Positions 44,862-55,600 of a DNA stretch of 64,000 nt are shown here, one piece after another; within the stretch, counting starts at the first letter, position 1; each line of letters starts with the position of its first letter. Origin of the DNA: Halicephalobus mephisto. Taxonomy: Eukaryota; Nematoda; Chromadorea; Rhabditida; Panagrolaimidae. The stretch lies in the NCBI GenBank assembly GCA_009193035.1, contig SWDT01000023.1, positions 62,001-126,000 on the forward strand. The letters run 5' to 3'. The translations under genes and the position numbers were made by a program. A model generated the notes under the pieces. That model saw nothing but the letters and a program-made list of their open reading frames with translations. It made no database searches and was not told the origin of the DNA.

Positions 44862-46363
44862 ATGGTCGTCTTCGTCCTCGCTGTCCTCCTCTCCCTCCAT
44901 CTGACGGCCGCCGCTCCGCCCGACACCGGCTGCGGCGAGTCCTACGAAGATGAACGCTGGTTGTAAGTGCTCCCGGGTTACTGGGGTCAGGGAGCAGATG
45001 GGGACGGCGCAACTAGGCACATCCACTGCCCTTGGGATCCAGCTACATCTTCCTGGACCCCTCTCGGGGAGGAATGGGGTTTTAGGTCCCGGGTGATCCC
45101 AAAAGCACAGCACTGGTCCGGTGCAGAGTCTCCTGGGGTGTTCAATCTGATTTGGGTTTGACGTAGACTGCCTAGAAACCCCCAATTTAACTATAGACTT
45201 TAGAAAGTCCCGATGCACTCTAGATTGGGCCTGTCACACACAGAAACCTAACTCTTGGTCCTGTGACAATCAGGAAATGCAACAAAATCGCCACCTTTTC
45301 GGTGAGTATTCGACATTTGGGAGGAAGACTGCAAGAATGGTGATGATCGCCGTTTGTTCCTGGATCGGAGTTACGCTTTCTGTGTGTAGGCCCCAGTCCG
45401 ATGTAAGTCACTCCAAAGGACTCCGGCTTGATCGAAGATCTTTTTGGAGACTGTCACTCTGAAATGGGTCCTTCTAGGGAATTCCGGGTCCTTGAGGTGG
45501 TCTGTTTTCGTGGGACATGAGGAGATGCGAACGGTTTCAGCGGCTGGAAGGTACTGACCGACTCGAGGCCCTGCCAGACGCCGAGGAAGCAGGTGGCGGT
45601 CTCCGGAGGGAACTTGACGTTCATCGTGAGACCTCTGGAGTACAGCAGGGAAGGAGCCTTCAACTACTTCAATGTGACGCTGTATGCCTCGGGCGACGAG
45701 ATGCAACTCTTCCTGGTGGTCGGGGACTTCATAGTCGGAGGGAAGGGGACGATGGAATTCAATGCCAACCAGATGCCCTTCGGCGAAGGAGACGTCCGAG
45801 ACGGAAGAGCGGTGTTCTACGTCACGGTCACTTCTGGCGGCTTCGGGACTGTCGTGGACGGCTTCAACAGGACACTGCGGATCCCGATGAGCAAGTACGT
45901 CCCTCCAGAGCAGCTCGAGCCCGGGAAACTCGGGTACCAAGTGCAACTCGACGCCATGCAGACCAAGTACGACTTCGCCGTTCTGTTCGTAAGTTCCGCT
46001 TTCTCCCCGAATCCACGCAGGAGCCCCCGGGGCTGGTGGGGTCTTGGAACCTCCCAGCACTCTGCACCCTCGGAACCCCCAGAACCGGGGGTCTGTGCCG
46101 AGGTGACTTGGTGGTGTTGCTTGTTTTGAATTCCCGTGAAGCACGGTCATTGAAGTGGTTTGCAGCCGAAGCACATGTCTCCGGACCCAGGAACCACGAC
46201 GGAAGAACCGACCACGACTAGTGAGGAGCCGACCTCGTCGGAGGAGACTCCAGACACCGAGATGACGACTGTAGAGACCGGCGAAGACGACGACTCGGCC
46301 GGCGGACCTCGGGGAGGGACTGTGGCCACCTCCATCTTGGTCTCTGCGGTTCTCCTGCTTTAG
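44862..46363 (+). CDS. GPI-anchored-type secreted protein, novel family (paralog 1)
   Basis: Exons 44862-44962, 45541-45988 and 46166-46363 (phases 2 and 0; GTAAGT donors, TTTCAG and TTGCAG acceptors) give 248 aa. Signal peptide MVVFVLAVLLSLHLTAAA. The extracellular domain opens with C...W-x-W-K...C (GCGESYEDERWFGWKVL, RPCQTP) and is beta-strand-like, with N-glycosylation sites NLT, NVT and NRT. A Thr/Glu-rich stalk (TTTEEPTTTSEEPTSSEE) leads to a short hydrophobic end (GGTVATSILVSAVLLL) with no tail, typical of a GPI-addition signal. Codons are strongly G/C-ending, unlike other genes here, yet it has nematode-style introns. The next gene is a structural paralog only 137 bp downstream, suggesting an operon. 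I do not recognise the domain. Confidence 0.72.
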
Positions 46364-46421
46364 CCGATTCCGAAGACACTCAACCCGTGATTCCCTTGCT
46401 GTACTGAATAGTTCGTGTCTG

Positions 46422-46427
46422 AATAAA
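46422..46427 (+). terminator. Poly(A) signal AATAAA of the GPI-type gene
   Basis: AATAAA 59 bp past the stop. A trans-splice-like TTGTCAG acceptor for the next gene follows at about 46482, the close spacing seen in nematode operons. Confidence 0.6.
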
Positions 46428-46499
46428 CGGTCTTCCGAAGTAACTATGCAAATTCGAGACTGGTTCCCTCGGGCTTGTCAGTCGTCCGTGCTCCCGTCG

Positions 46500-48030
46500 A
46501 TGGACACGTCTCTCCTCCTCCTGCTCCCACTCATCCCCACCCGAGGGGCCCTCCTGAACACGACCCACCACTGGGTCCCGGCGAAGGTCTTCAACGAGGA
46601 CTGCTTCCCCTACATCCACCCAATCAACAACTCCACCCGGTGGTGAGTCCTCCGTTCTCCCCACTGGCACGGAATACAGAAGTGTAATGCAATTCTTGCT
46701 CTGATAATGTTTATACAACTCCTAAACAACACAACTGAGTGTCATTCATGCTCTACAGTATTCTATGTTCCCTAATATCCAGACCATCTCTTCAACTACT
46801 TTTTAGTTTAGTTTCTGTCTCAGCAGTAACTTTGGCAGCTCAAATGAAAACCAAGGATAGTGTCCATTTCCAGTCACTATCTGTTTCTTATTATCGCTGT
46901 TTTCTAGAGAGTAACTTAGGATAGAAAACAGAAGTATAATTCTTACTTTAACAATTTTTACACAACTCCCGAACAACAGAACTGAGAGTGTCATTCGTGT
47001 CCTACAGTATTCTGCGTCCCCTGATATCCAGACCATCTGTTCAGGTCCTCCTTTTCTAGTCTAGTTGTCTGTCCCAACATTTGCCAAACCGTGGAACTTA
47101 AAAAATAACTTTTTGGAATCTCCAAATTCCTTTGAAAATAAATAAAAATAAAAAGTAGTAAATCTAAGAACTTATTTCGAAAATTCTTATCTAGACAATT
47201 TGGAAGATTTTAAATTCTAATGTTTATCACGCTTCGATAATTTTCATTCCTTTAGGGAATGGAAGTTGGCCAAAGGACTAGACTGCCATGTCGAAAACAA
47301 CGTTTTTTACAACAAATCAGAAATTTTCGAATTCTCCATCTATGCCACGTTGGAAGTGTCCCAGAATTCCGTAAATTCTGAAGTCTTCAAGATGACTCTC
47401 AGACGAAGCAACTATCCAGTGACTTGTAAACTGAAATTTTCCTTCATGACAGAAATCGATCAAAAAACTAACGGTTCCATTCTTCGAGTTTCCATTAAAT
47501 CTGATATTTTCGAAATTCGTTCCAAAAACAGAATCCTCAACCTTCAGATGAATATCTCCATCGGAGATCAATGGATCATTTTCAACGTCAATGGAGAAAA
47601 AAAGTCCATCCCAATGGCCCCTGGCCTCAGTCCAATGCGGTATACTTCTCCCAAGGGCGACCTCTATATCTTCCTAGTTGCCGTTTTCGATTGGACCAAC
47701 TTCACTAATGATTATTTCATCAACTTTGTAATATCTTCTATAGTTCCTCAGTTCATAGGTCATTTTCAGGAGCGACATACCTGGCCCATTAATCCGCCCT
47801 TAGACGTAGAAGACTCCTTTGAATCTAAACAGACCAAAGAAGAATCCATCTCCGGTCTGACTCTAGCCTTAATCACCTTCGTCATCGGGTCTGTCGTCAT
47901 CGTGCCTCCAGTGGTAATTTTCTTCGACAAGTTCTATCCAGACTTTCAAGGTTGGATCAAGGAGAATGTCAAGGAAGAAGCAGAAACTGAAAACCCCCAT
48001 TCGGATCAAACCAACCCCAATCCAGAGTAA
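46500..48030 (+). CDS. Single-pass membrane protein, novel family (paralog 2)
   Basis: Exons 46500-46642 and 47256-48030 (phase 2; GTGAGT donor, CTTTAG acceptor) give 305 aa. Signal peptide MDTSLLLLLPLIPTRGA. The domain begins C...RWEWK...C (EDCFPYI, TRWEWKLAKGLDCHVE), the same layout as the upstream gene, and the exon-1 junction falls at the same W-x-W-K position in both. It has several N-glycosylation sites (NKS, NGS, NIS, NFT). A TM helix at about residues 247-271 (SGLTLALITFVIGSVV...) and a 30-residue acidic cytosolic tail replace the GPI end of paralog 1. Exon 1 is GC-rich while exon 2 is AT-balanced. The start at 46500 was preferred over 46446 because a TTGTCAG acceptor lies between them and the signal peptide then begins correctly. 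It converges with EF-1beta (70 bp). Confidence 0.75.
46690..47075. repeat. Dispersed family B, inverted copies, in intron of paralog 2
   Basis: Two tandem units containing 'acaactgagtgtcattcatg', 'ctacagtattct' and 'gatatccagaccatct', the reverse complement of 17220-17680. Confidence 0.75.
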
Positions 48031-48099
48031 CTTTTGTAAGATAGATTTTAATAATCTTATAATAATCAACAAGATAAATCTTGATAACAATTAGACTTT

Positions 48100-48837
48100 T
48101 TAGACCTTGTTGAAAGCGACCACGTCGACGGATTGGACGAGGTCTTCGAATCCGGTAATGGCTTCTTCGAGAGCGTCGGAGGAAACCTTTTCGTCCTCGA
48201 CAACGCAAGTAATCTAAACCATCAACATGAAATAGAATTAATTAACCAAGAGAACCAACCTGGAGCTTGACGATGCCAAAAGCAACGGGGACTTTCTTAG
48301 AAGCGCCCCAAACAAGTCCATCCATCTCAATTCCACGAACAGCCTTCTCGATGTCGTCAATGTTGATAGTGTCGTCCCAAGGCTTGATGTCGTAGATGAT
48401 GTTCGACTTGGCGATCGGACCGGGTTTCTTGGCCTTCTTCTCAGCATAAGCCTTCAATCTCTCCTCAGTAATTCTCTTCTTCTCTTCATCGTCTTCCTCG
48501 TCAGATCCGAAAAGATCGAAATCATCTCCACCAGCAGCAGGAGCTGCAGAAGTGGATGCACCTCCCCATTGCTTGCGTTCAGCATCGTTATAGGAAGCAA
48601 TGTGCTTGTACCACCTGGCCAAATGAGGGTACTTGCTGGCATCTGGAGCAGCAGTGAAGGAGGCGAAGAGGGAAGTATCGCGTCCACTGGGATCGAAACT
48701 AAAACAATCCACGATTACCATGTCAAATTTGGTTGAAAAGTTTACCCATTGGCGTAGGCATTATTGGCCAAAGCATTGTTGAAAGCCCCTAATTCAGCTC
48801 CATTGGAAGGGTTGACGGTGTTGGCGGTGAAAGTCAT
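48100..48837 (-). CDS. EEF1B: Elongation factor 1-beta (eEF1B-alpha), guanine-nucleotide exchange factor of eEF1A
   Basis: Exons 48746-48837, 48260-48698 and 48100-48213 (phases 2 and 0) give 214 aa, the usual length. The N-terminal region includes '[20 protein letters not shown]', a GST-C-like helical segment. The acidic stretch '[14 protein letters not shown]' is the eEF1B signature region. The C-terminal exchange domain has '[18 protein letters not shown]', '[19 protein letters not shown]' and the final [16 protein letters not shown]. It recharges eEF1A with GTP in the cytoplasm. A CACTTTAG acceptor 25 bp before the ATG fits trans-splicing. Confidence 0.97.
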
Positions 48838-49560
48838 ATTGTCAGAGCAAGTCAAAAGTTACCTAAAGTGTAATTAGTGATAGAACATAACAGCAGTCCA
48901 TGAAGGACACGATATACAAGTAGAATTGATATATCAACTCCATTCAACACGTGAAATAAATGAGATTAGGAGAATAATTCAACAAGAATTACATAAAAAT
49001 CATTAACCGAATAGGATAATTATGTAAAGCATGGTGTGGTTGAACGATAGAGGACAAATTCTGATGAAAATAAAAGGAAATTGATGATTCTCGATGGAAC
49101 TTTAAGATTCAGAAACACGAATAACGAATAATTAGATTAACTGGAAGCCTAAAATAATTTGACATGTGATTACCGATAAAATTAAATATTAGTTGGCTAA
49201 GTAGGCAGTAAATAAACAAAAGTGATATATAAAATCTAACCAATACAAAAAGGAGATACATTTAAGATGACTCAACAAACATCTCATAAAAATGACAAAA
49301 TCATGAACAAAATAGGATAGTCACGTAGATGATGGTGCAGTTAAACGATGTCAAAAGAATTACAAGAGAAACGAAGAAAAAAGAAGAAGAAACTGACGAT
49401 TTTCTGACGGAATTCTGAAATTTGGGAATAAAAACAATCAGGAACGAAAGTCAGTGCGAGCAGGCTGCAGACGACTCGCGAAGGTGCTGCAAGGGTTTGT
49501 TTGGTTTTTTTCTGTTGTTTTTTTCGACTTTGTCTCGCCAATTAAAAGCCAGTTTTATTT
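48838..49560. promoter_or_regulatory. Upstream region (outron) of EF-1beta
   Basis: AT-rich with partly duplicated blocks: 48965-49045 and 49278-49355 share 'gttgaacgat'/'gttaaacgat' and 'cataaaaat' elements. A GC-richer patch at 49440-49540 ('cgagcaggctgcagacgact' nearby) is a likely promoter. No gene called. Confidence 0.4.
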
Positions 49561-50519
49561 TTAATTGACATTCTTTGCAATCATGATTCTTTGATATTTG
49601 TCAAAATCTAAATTAGGCATGACAAAGTGGAACTTGGATCTTTCGTAGACTTCGTAGTAGAGTTGATCGAGTTGTTTCTGTTGATCCAGGTTCAATTCAG
49701 AATAGAGTTGTCGATAGAAGTTGCTTTGTTCAGATGGGGAGATATCAGTTCGATAAGAATTTTTCTGGAAAAATCAATATATGGATTTTAAATTTCACGA
49801 TGATTTATTAATTTTTAAAGGAAATTAATATATGAATTTTAATTCTTAAGATAATTCCATGATTTTCTAAGAAAATCGATATATGGATTTTAAATTTCAC
49901 GATGATTTATTAATTTTTAAAGGAAATTGATATATGAATCTTAATTCTTAAGATAATTCCATGATTTTCTAAGACAATCGATATATAAATTTTAAATTTC
50001 GTAATAATTTATTACTTTTTAAAGAAAATTGATATATGAATTTTAAATTTCACAATGATTTATTACTTTTTAAAGGAAATTGATATATGAATTTTAACTT
50101 TCACAATGATTTATTACTTTTTAAAGAAAATTGATATATGGATTTTAAAATTTTTTACTTACCAGAGCTTTTTTGAAAACTTCTGCGACTTCTGAATTAA
50201 GTTTGTCAATTTTGGAATAAAAAATATTTTTCGAAATTTCAGATTGACGCTTGACGTCCTGGATCCAGCGACGAAAGAGGCGCTGAGTCGCGGAATCCTG
50301 TTTAAAAATCCAATTTTCTATGTAAGTGACCATGAGATTCGCGGATTGGAATTCAGAATCCACAATAATCGCGAATTCTAGGGCTTGATCCGGATTTAGG
50401 TTGTTGATGAAATAAACGTTGGCGTTGTCGAGGACGTTGTTGTCTATCTGCTGGTAATCCGTCAATAAAGTTCCACAAACATATTCAAAAAGTCCAAAAA
50501 ATACAAAAATAAACTTCAT
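49561..50519 (-). CDS. Secreted alpha-helical protein, unknown function
   Basis: Exons 50163-50519 and 49561-49764 (phase 0; GTAAGT donor, TTTCCAG acceptor) give 186 aa. Signal peptide MKFIFVFFGLFEYVCG. The rest is helical with no cysteine: 'NPDQALEFAIIVDSEFQSA', 'DSATQRLFRRWIQDVKRQSE', 'SEVAEVFKKALVKNSYRT', 'ELNLDQQKQLDQLYYEV', with repeated Leu/Ile heptad spacing. An AATAAA overlaps the region just past the stop. The pattern is like nematode secreted helical proteins that bind lipid or act in the pseudocoelom, but I cannot assign a family (nematode DUF148/SXP-like is a candidate by feel only). Confidence 0.65.
49780..50150. repeat. About 60-bp tandem repeat, six copies, in intron of the secreted helical protein gene
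   Basis: Units 'gaaattgatatatgaatttt' plus 'aatttcacaatgatttatta'; they alternate two variants (with 'cttaagataattccatgatt'). Confidence 0.8.
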
Positions 50520-50739
50520 TTAGATTTTAAATTTTTATTTTGTTTCTGATTCGAGTTAAAAAATAAAATTGTACATTTTTTATTATGGTTTGTTTTTTTC
50601 ACTTTTATTGTCTCCAACTCGGTTGTCGGTTTGATGAAAGAGACAGGCCGGACGAAAAAGGAAGGACTGGTTTGGGCCATTTATTTTTGAATTTTTCTGG
50701 CACAAAAATTTAACCATTTTAAATTTCGCAACGAAACAC

Positions 50740-51375
50740 GTCCATGAGAGGGTAATTGGATATGTAGATTCAGAATCTGAAGTCAGAAATGGAAGTTGAT
50801 CTTCGAAATCCGGATATATGAAATCCGGGATTTCGTAAATCCACTAAAATTAAAGTTTATTTAATTTTCAAGGAAGATTTTTGAGATTTTAAAGTTCATT
50901 GGATATCAGATTCTGATTCGAAACTTGACGTCAGAGTTGAAAATTGATCTTCAAAACCCGGATTTTTGGGATTTCGTAAATCCACCAGATAAAATTTGAT
51001 CAACTTTGTTACTTTTTGAATGACATTAACTTTTTGAGGTTTTTAACTTATTGTTCCAAACATGAAGTCAAAAGTACAAGATGCTCTTAAAAATCCGGAT
51101 ATACAAAATCCAAGATTTTTGGGATTTCGTAAATCCACTAAATAAAGTTTGATCAATTTTGTTTTTTTTTTAAATAACATGCACTCCTTGAGATCTCCAA
51201 CTTTTGATTCCGAATATGAAGTCAAAAGTACAAGATGCTCTTAAAAATCCGGATATACGAAATCCGAGATTTTTGGGATTTCGTAAATCCATCAAATAAA
51301 GTTTGATCAATTTTGTTTTTTTAAATAATATCTACTCCTTGAGATCGAGACTTAAAAATTGAATTCTGAATCTAC
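50740..51375. repeat. About 150-bp tandem repeat, four copies
   Basis: Each unit has 'aatccggatatacgaaatcc', 'gatttttgggatttcgtaaa', 'taaagtttgatcaattttgt' and 'ccttgagat'. The 'ggatatacgaaatcc' and 'ggatttcgtaaatcc' parts are mutually complementary, so each unit can form a hairpin. Lies downstream of the globin gene. Confidence 0.8.
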
Positions 51376-51466
51376 GGACCTGATTACCGTATTTTGGACA
51401 AGTTCGTTGAAATTTAAAAATAACAAAATTTTCGTGCCAAGATTTTTCAAAACTCCAAAATGACCC

Positions 51467-52554
51467 TTAAGAATTGGCCGTGGGACCAGTTGTGACCAAA
51501 GTGAGTAGCTGGATCCTGGGGGTGCAGATGGCGTTGACGGAGTCCGAATTTCCGGATCTGTGGCTGGCGGCTCCTAATCTGTCAGAAATAAAAGAACTCA
51601 GGATCATCCAAGCTCTAACAGTTTCTCTATGAAGTTTTCCAGGTCCAATCCAATCCGAAATCGCAGAAACAACAGCTTCCCCGAAGGCGTCCCAATGTTT
51701 CGATTTGATCGCAAATCCCGAATGTCCTTGTCCAATTGTCTCCAGCCAAGGCTGCAAAGCCCGTTCCATGTTGTCCAAGTTGTCCACAGCCGTCTGAATG
51801 ACGTCAACAAAGTATCTTTCGTGTCTTTGAATCGCACTGTAGTCGACAGCGAACAGATTTTTGGAGTCAGGGCACTTCACTGTCATTCTTTGATAGATCG
51901 TCTTCCCGATGTTGCTCTTAGACACTTTCTGCCATGATTTTCTGAAAACCAAAACACAATATTAAAAATCAAAAACAATTTAAAATTATCTTGAAAAGAA
52001 ATTATGAAGTTTTCTGAAATTTAGGCGAAAGAAAAAGAAAAATAAAGACAGCTAGAGAGAAAAATAGAAAAAGAAAGAAAGAGAAAGAATGAGAGAGAAA
52101 AAAGAAGAGAGAGAGAAAACAAAGAAGGAAAAGAAATAGGAAGAAAGAGAGTGTAAGAGAGAAAGAAAGGAAAAGACAGAGAGAGAAAGAGAGAGAGAAA
52201 GAGAAAGAGAAAAAGAGAGAGAAAAAGAAAAAGAGAAAAAGAGAGAGAAAGAGGAGGACAGTGCGAATTGCCAAATTTATTATTTTTTCCTTTTACATAG
52301 TTCGCTCCCTTTACGCGGGAATTCAAAAATATCCTTTTTAATTATACAATTTGTGAGTTAAGGTTTCAGCACTAATTGACCTTTCACAGTACTTAGTCAT
52401 GCGAAATGATGTTGTCGAGGACTTACCTAATGAGGTTCTGCTGTTCTGCAGTGAGCAGAGGGGTTTTCGTGACGGGGGCCGGAGAGGCGGACCGGCATCG
52501 ACGGAGGGGCCGAGGAGCCAGGTGATTATTTTTGCTCGAGGAAGCGTTGTTCAT
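51467..52554 (-). CDS. Nematode globin with N-terminal extension
   Basis: Exons 52427-52554 and 51467-51941 (phase 2; GTAAGT donor, GTTTTCAG acceptor) give 200 aa. The junction falls inside the A helix and restores 'LTAEQQNLIRKSWQKVS', a canonical globin start. Following are CD-corner 'CPDSKNLF' (Phe73 as CD1), His83 as probable distal E7 in 'IQRHERYF', and His116 as proximal F8 in GQGHSGF, then 'HWDAFGEAV' (G helix). The first 34 residues are a Ser/Pro/Arg-rich extension (RPLRRCRSASPAPVTK) with no N-terminal Gly for myristoylation. Nematodes have many such neuronal globins with oxygen-sensing or redox roles. The intron contains a polypurine tract and one family E repeat. Confidence 0.88.
52020..52260. 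repeat. Polypurine (GA)n tract in the globin intron
   Basis: About 240 bp of almost pure G/A on the plus strand (polypyrimidine in the globin transcript). Because it lies upstream of the acceptor on the coding strand it could affect splicing. Not coding despite long open frames. Confidence 0.85.
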
Positions 52555-52659
52555 TGACCGTTTCTGAAATGTATTTTTACAGAATTACTAATCAAGTTCA
52601 TAAGCAAAGAACAAATAAAAAATAATTGATGTTAGAATTACTGCTTAAAATCTTTCTCA

Positions 52660-54390
52660 AAAAATAAAAACTATTAAATTCAGAGATGTTGGTCCCGCCA
52701 CGAATGACGTTCAAAGGGTCATTAACCAAGTTCACTGTTGAAAAATAAGCAGAATTCGTGGCGGGACCACTAGATGAAATATTTTAGAAAACACTCTTTA
52801 ATTAAAACTCAGTGGTCCCGCCACGAATTACGTCTAAAAAGTCGCTAACTTAGTTCACAATTCGAAAATAAACATTATTCGTGTCGGGACCACCAGTTGA
52901 AATATTTTAGAAAATACAAATTAAAATAATTTTTTTAAAGTTCTTGGTCCCGCCACGAATGATGTTTAAAAAGTTATTAATCAAATTTATAAATGAAAAA
53001 TAAACATTATTCGTGCCAGGACCACTGGATGAAACATTTTAGAGAACAAAAATTGAAAAAACTTTGTAATTTAAAGTTATTGGTCCCGCCACGAATGATG
53101 TCTAAAGGATTATTAACCAAATCCGTAATCTGAAGGCAAACACTATTCAAGTCAACAAACCATCCTCTTAGAAAATGAGTAATAAAAGAACTTTTAAGCA
53201 ATTTCTTGAAAAACGATGATTACAAATTAATATTAAAGTCAATTTGAAAAAAATTAATATTTTTCGTTTCAAGAACAAGACTTCAAAAATAATTTTTAAA
53301 AAGTTTAAAATTTTTCAAAAATAATTTTTTAAAAATTTTCAAAAATAATTTTTAAAAATTTTAAAAATAATTTTTTTTAATTTTCAAAAATAATTTTTTT
53401 TAATTTTTTTAAATTTTCGAAAATACTTTAACTCCATCATGAGTGACGTTGGAGACCGTGTGATTAAAAATTAAAACATTTTTCGTGTCAGGGCTACAAA
53501 ATGGAACAAAATTGTCGAGGAAAATGTTTAATAAAAAAGTACTGATCACGCAACGAATGATGCTGAAACTATTATTAAACTTATTTGTCGGAAAAATAAA
53601 TACAAAATTTTTTGTTTTAAAACCAGGATTTAAAATTTTTAAAAAAACAAAAACTAAAAAATCATTGGGAGAAAAATATTCAGGTCCCGACGCGAATGAT
53701 GTTTAAAAATTGTTAATTAAGTTTATAAGTGAAAAAATGAATGTTATTCGTGTCGGGACCATTGCTTGGAATTTTTCTGATAACAGATAATAAACAAATT
53801 ATGGATTTTTGAAAATGTTGGTCCCGTCGCGAATGATGTTTAAAAATCGTTAATTAAGTTTATAAGTGAAAAATGAATGTTATTCGTGATAGGACCACTA
53901 CTGAGAAAATTTTTTTGAAAATAAATAACAAAAATTATCAATTTCGACAATGCTGGTCCCGACGCGAATGATGTTTAAATATCGTTAATTAAGTTTATAA
54001 GTGAAATATGAATGTTATTCTTGCCGGGACCATTGCTTGGAATTTTTCTGATAACAGATAATAAACAAATTATGGATTTTTGAAAATGTTGGTCCCGTCA
54101 CGAATAATGTTTAAAGGGTCGTTAACAAAGTTTATAAGTGAAAAATGAATGTTATTCGTGATAGGACCACTACTGAGAAGATTTTTTAAAAAATAAATAA
54201 CAAAAATTATTAATTTCGACAATGTTGGTCCCACCACGAATGATGTTTAAAAATTATTAATTCAGTTTATAAGTGAAAAACAAAAATTATTCTTGTCGGG
54301 ACCACTACTTGGAACATTTTGGAAAGTACAAAGTACAAAATCCTTTAATTTAGAACTTTTGATCCCGACACGAATGATCTTTAATTTTTT
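52660..54390. repeat. Palindromic satellite array 1, about 12 units of roughly 135 bp
   Basis: Each unit has left arm 'tggtcccgccacgaatgatg', a 60-bp loop ('aagtttataagtgaaaaat'), right arm 'attcgtgtcgggaccac', and a 50-bp linker ending in an A-rich run. Left arms start near 52690, 52811, 52943, 53082, 53683, 53819, 53950, 54089, 54224 and 54360, with degenerate units between 53150 and 53600. Arm differences in one half are often matched in the other. Confidence 0.9.
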
Positions 54391-55519
54391 GTTTGACTTT
54401 TAAACTAATTCCTGGTCATTTGAAACTAAGACTACATGTAATCTGAAAATTTTTCTTTTTTAAGGATATTTGTCAAAGGTTAATCAACAATAAAAAATTT
54501 AATAAGCGGATTAAAAATTTCCAATTACGACAAAAAATGGTTTTTTTTCGTCAACACCTCAAGATTCAAAAAACACAAAATAACCGTCGTTGGTGGCAAC
54601 TTGAAAAACAATAAAATTTTTACGTAAGTCCCTATTTTGTCCAAAAAACCCGTGACAAAAATCACCGTATTTTAAAATGCAAAAAAACTGATTTTTAAAA
54701 TTTAAAAAATAAAAAATAATTTCGATTTTTAATTTTTTGCAAAAAACTGATTTTTAAAATTTAAAAAATAAAAAATAATTTCAATTGTAAATTTTCAGAT
54801 TTTTCAATTTTTTGCAAAAATGCAAATTTTCGAAATTGTTTAAAAAAAATTTTTTTAATCTTTAAAAATTAAAAAAAATAATTTCAATTATAAATTTTCA
54901 GATTTTTCAATTTTAAATTTTTTTGCAAAAAACCGATTTTTTAAAAGTTAAAAATTAAAAAAAAAACTAATTTCGATTATAAATTTTCAGATTTTTAATT
55001 TTTTGTAAGAATTTAAAATATTTATTTTTATAAAAAAATTAAAAATTAAATTTTTCAAAATTGTCCCAAAACGAAAATTTATAACTTTCTGAAATTTAGA
55101 TAAAAAGTTAAGAAAATTATTTTTATAAAAAATTAAAAATATTTATTTTTATAAAAAATTAGAAAATTTTAAAAATTTATTTTTATAAAAAAAATTAAAA
55201 ATATTTATTTTTATAAAAAATTTCCATTTTTTAATTTTCATTTGGTTTCAACACAGGAATTTAAAAATTAACTTTTTAATTATGATTTTTTCAAAAAAGT
55301 GAGACAAACAAAACACCCTGAAGAAAAATTGGCAGGTGCAAGTTAACCACAGGACCCATTTTGAGGGCGGAATATTGTAAAAAAAACAATGTAGTCTGGG
55401 ATTCCTCGCAAGACCCGGTTGATGTGATAGCCTCACATTATTAGTTTAAATTACGGTAAACAGTACTGTAATAAAAGTAGAAAACAGTAAATAATCCCAA
55501 TCAGGAGGAATTTTGTGCA
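54391..55519. other. AT-rich DNA between array 1 and a candidate exon
   Basis: Runs of 'gatttttaaaatttaaaaaa' and 'tttatttttataaaaaatta'. A less AT-rich patch at 55300-55440 ('acaggacccattttgagg', 'cgcaagacccggttgatgtg') holds no gene I can identify. Confidence 0.5.
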
Positions 55520-55600
55520 ATGGATTTTGAAGATCAAAAACCTTCTCATTTGCTATTACCGATGAAAATTGACGCAGAAAGTAAACCAAAGACTTTCGCG
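55520..55600 (+). other. Candidate first coding exon, unidentified
   Basis: ATG at 55520 opens MDFEDQKPSHLLLPMKID, then AESKPKTFA, with a GTGAGA donor at 55601 (phase 0). Codon quality is good. No later exon was found on the plus strand. The exon end itself (gactttcgcggtgaga) is the seed of the tandem repeat that follows. Confidence 0.35.

Noticed and set aside
44862..46363. Bacterial horizontal transfer of the GC-rich gene
   Set aside because: It has nematode-type introns, a GPI-type signal and a neighbouring paralog of ordinary composition.
52002..52326. Phe/Leu/Ser minus-strand frames
   Set aside because: Polypurine tract in the globin intron.
52660..54390. CRISPR-like array (regular repeats)
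   Set aside because: Units are 135 bp with diverged linkers, the genome is eukaryotic, and no cas genes occur; it is a palindromic satellite.
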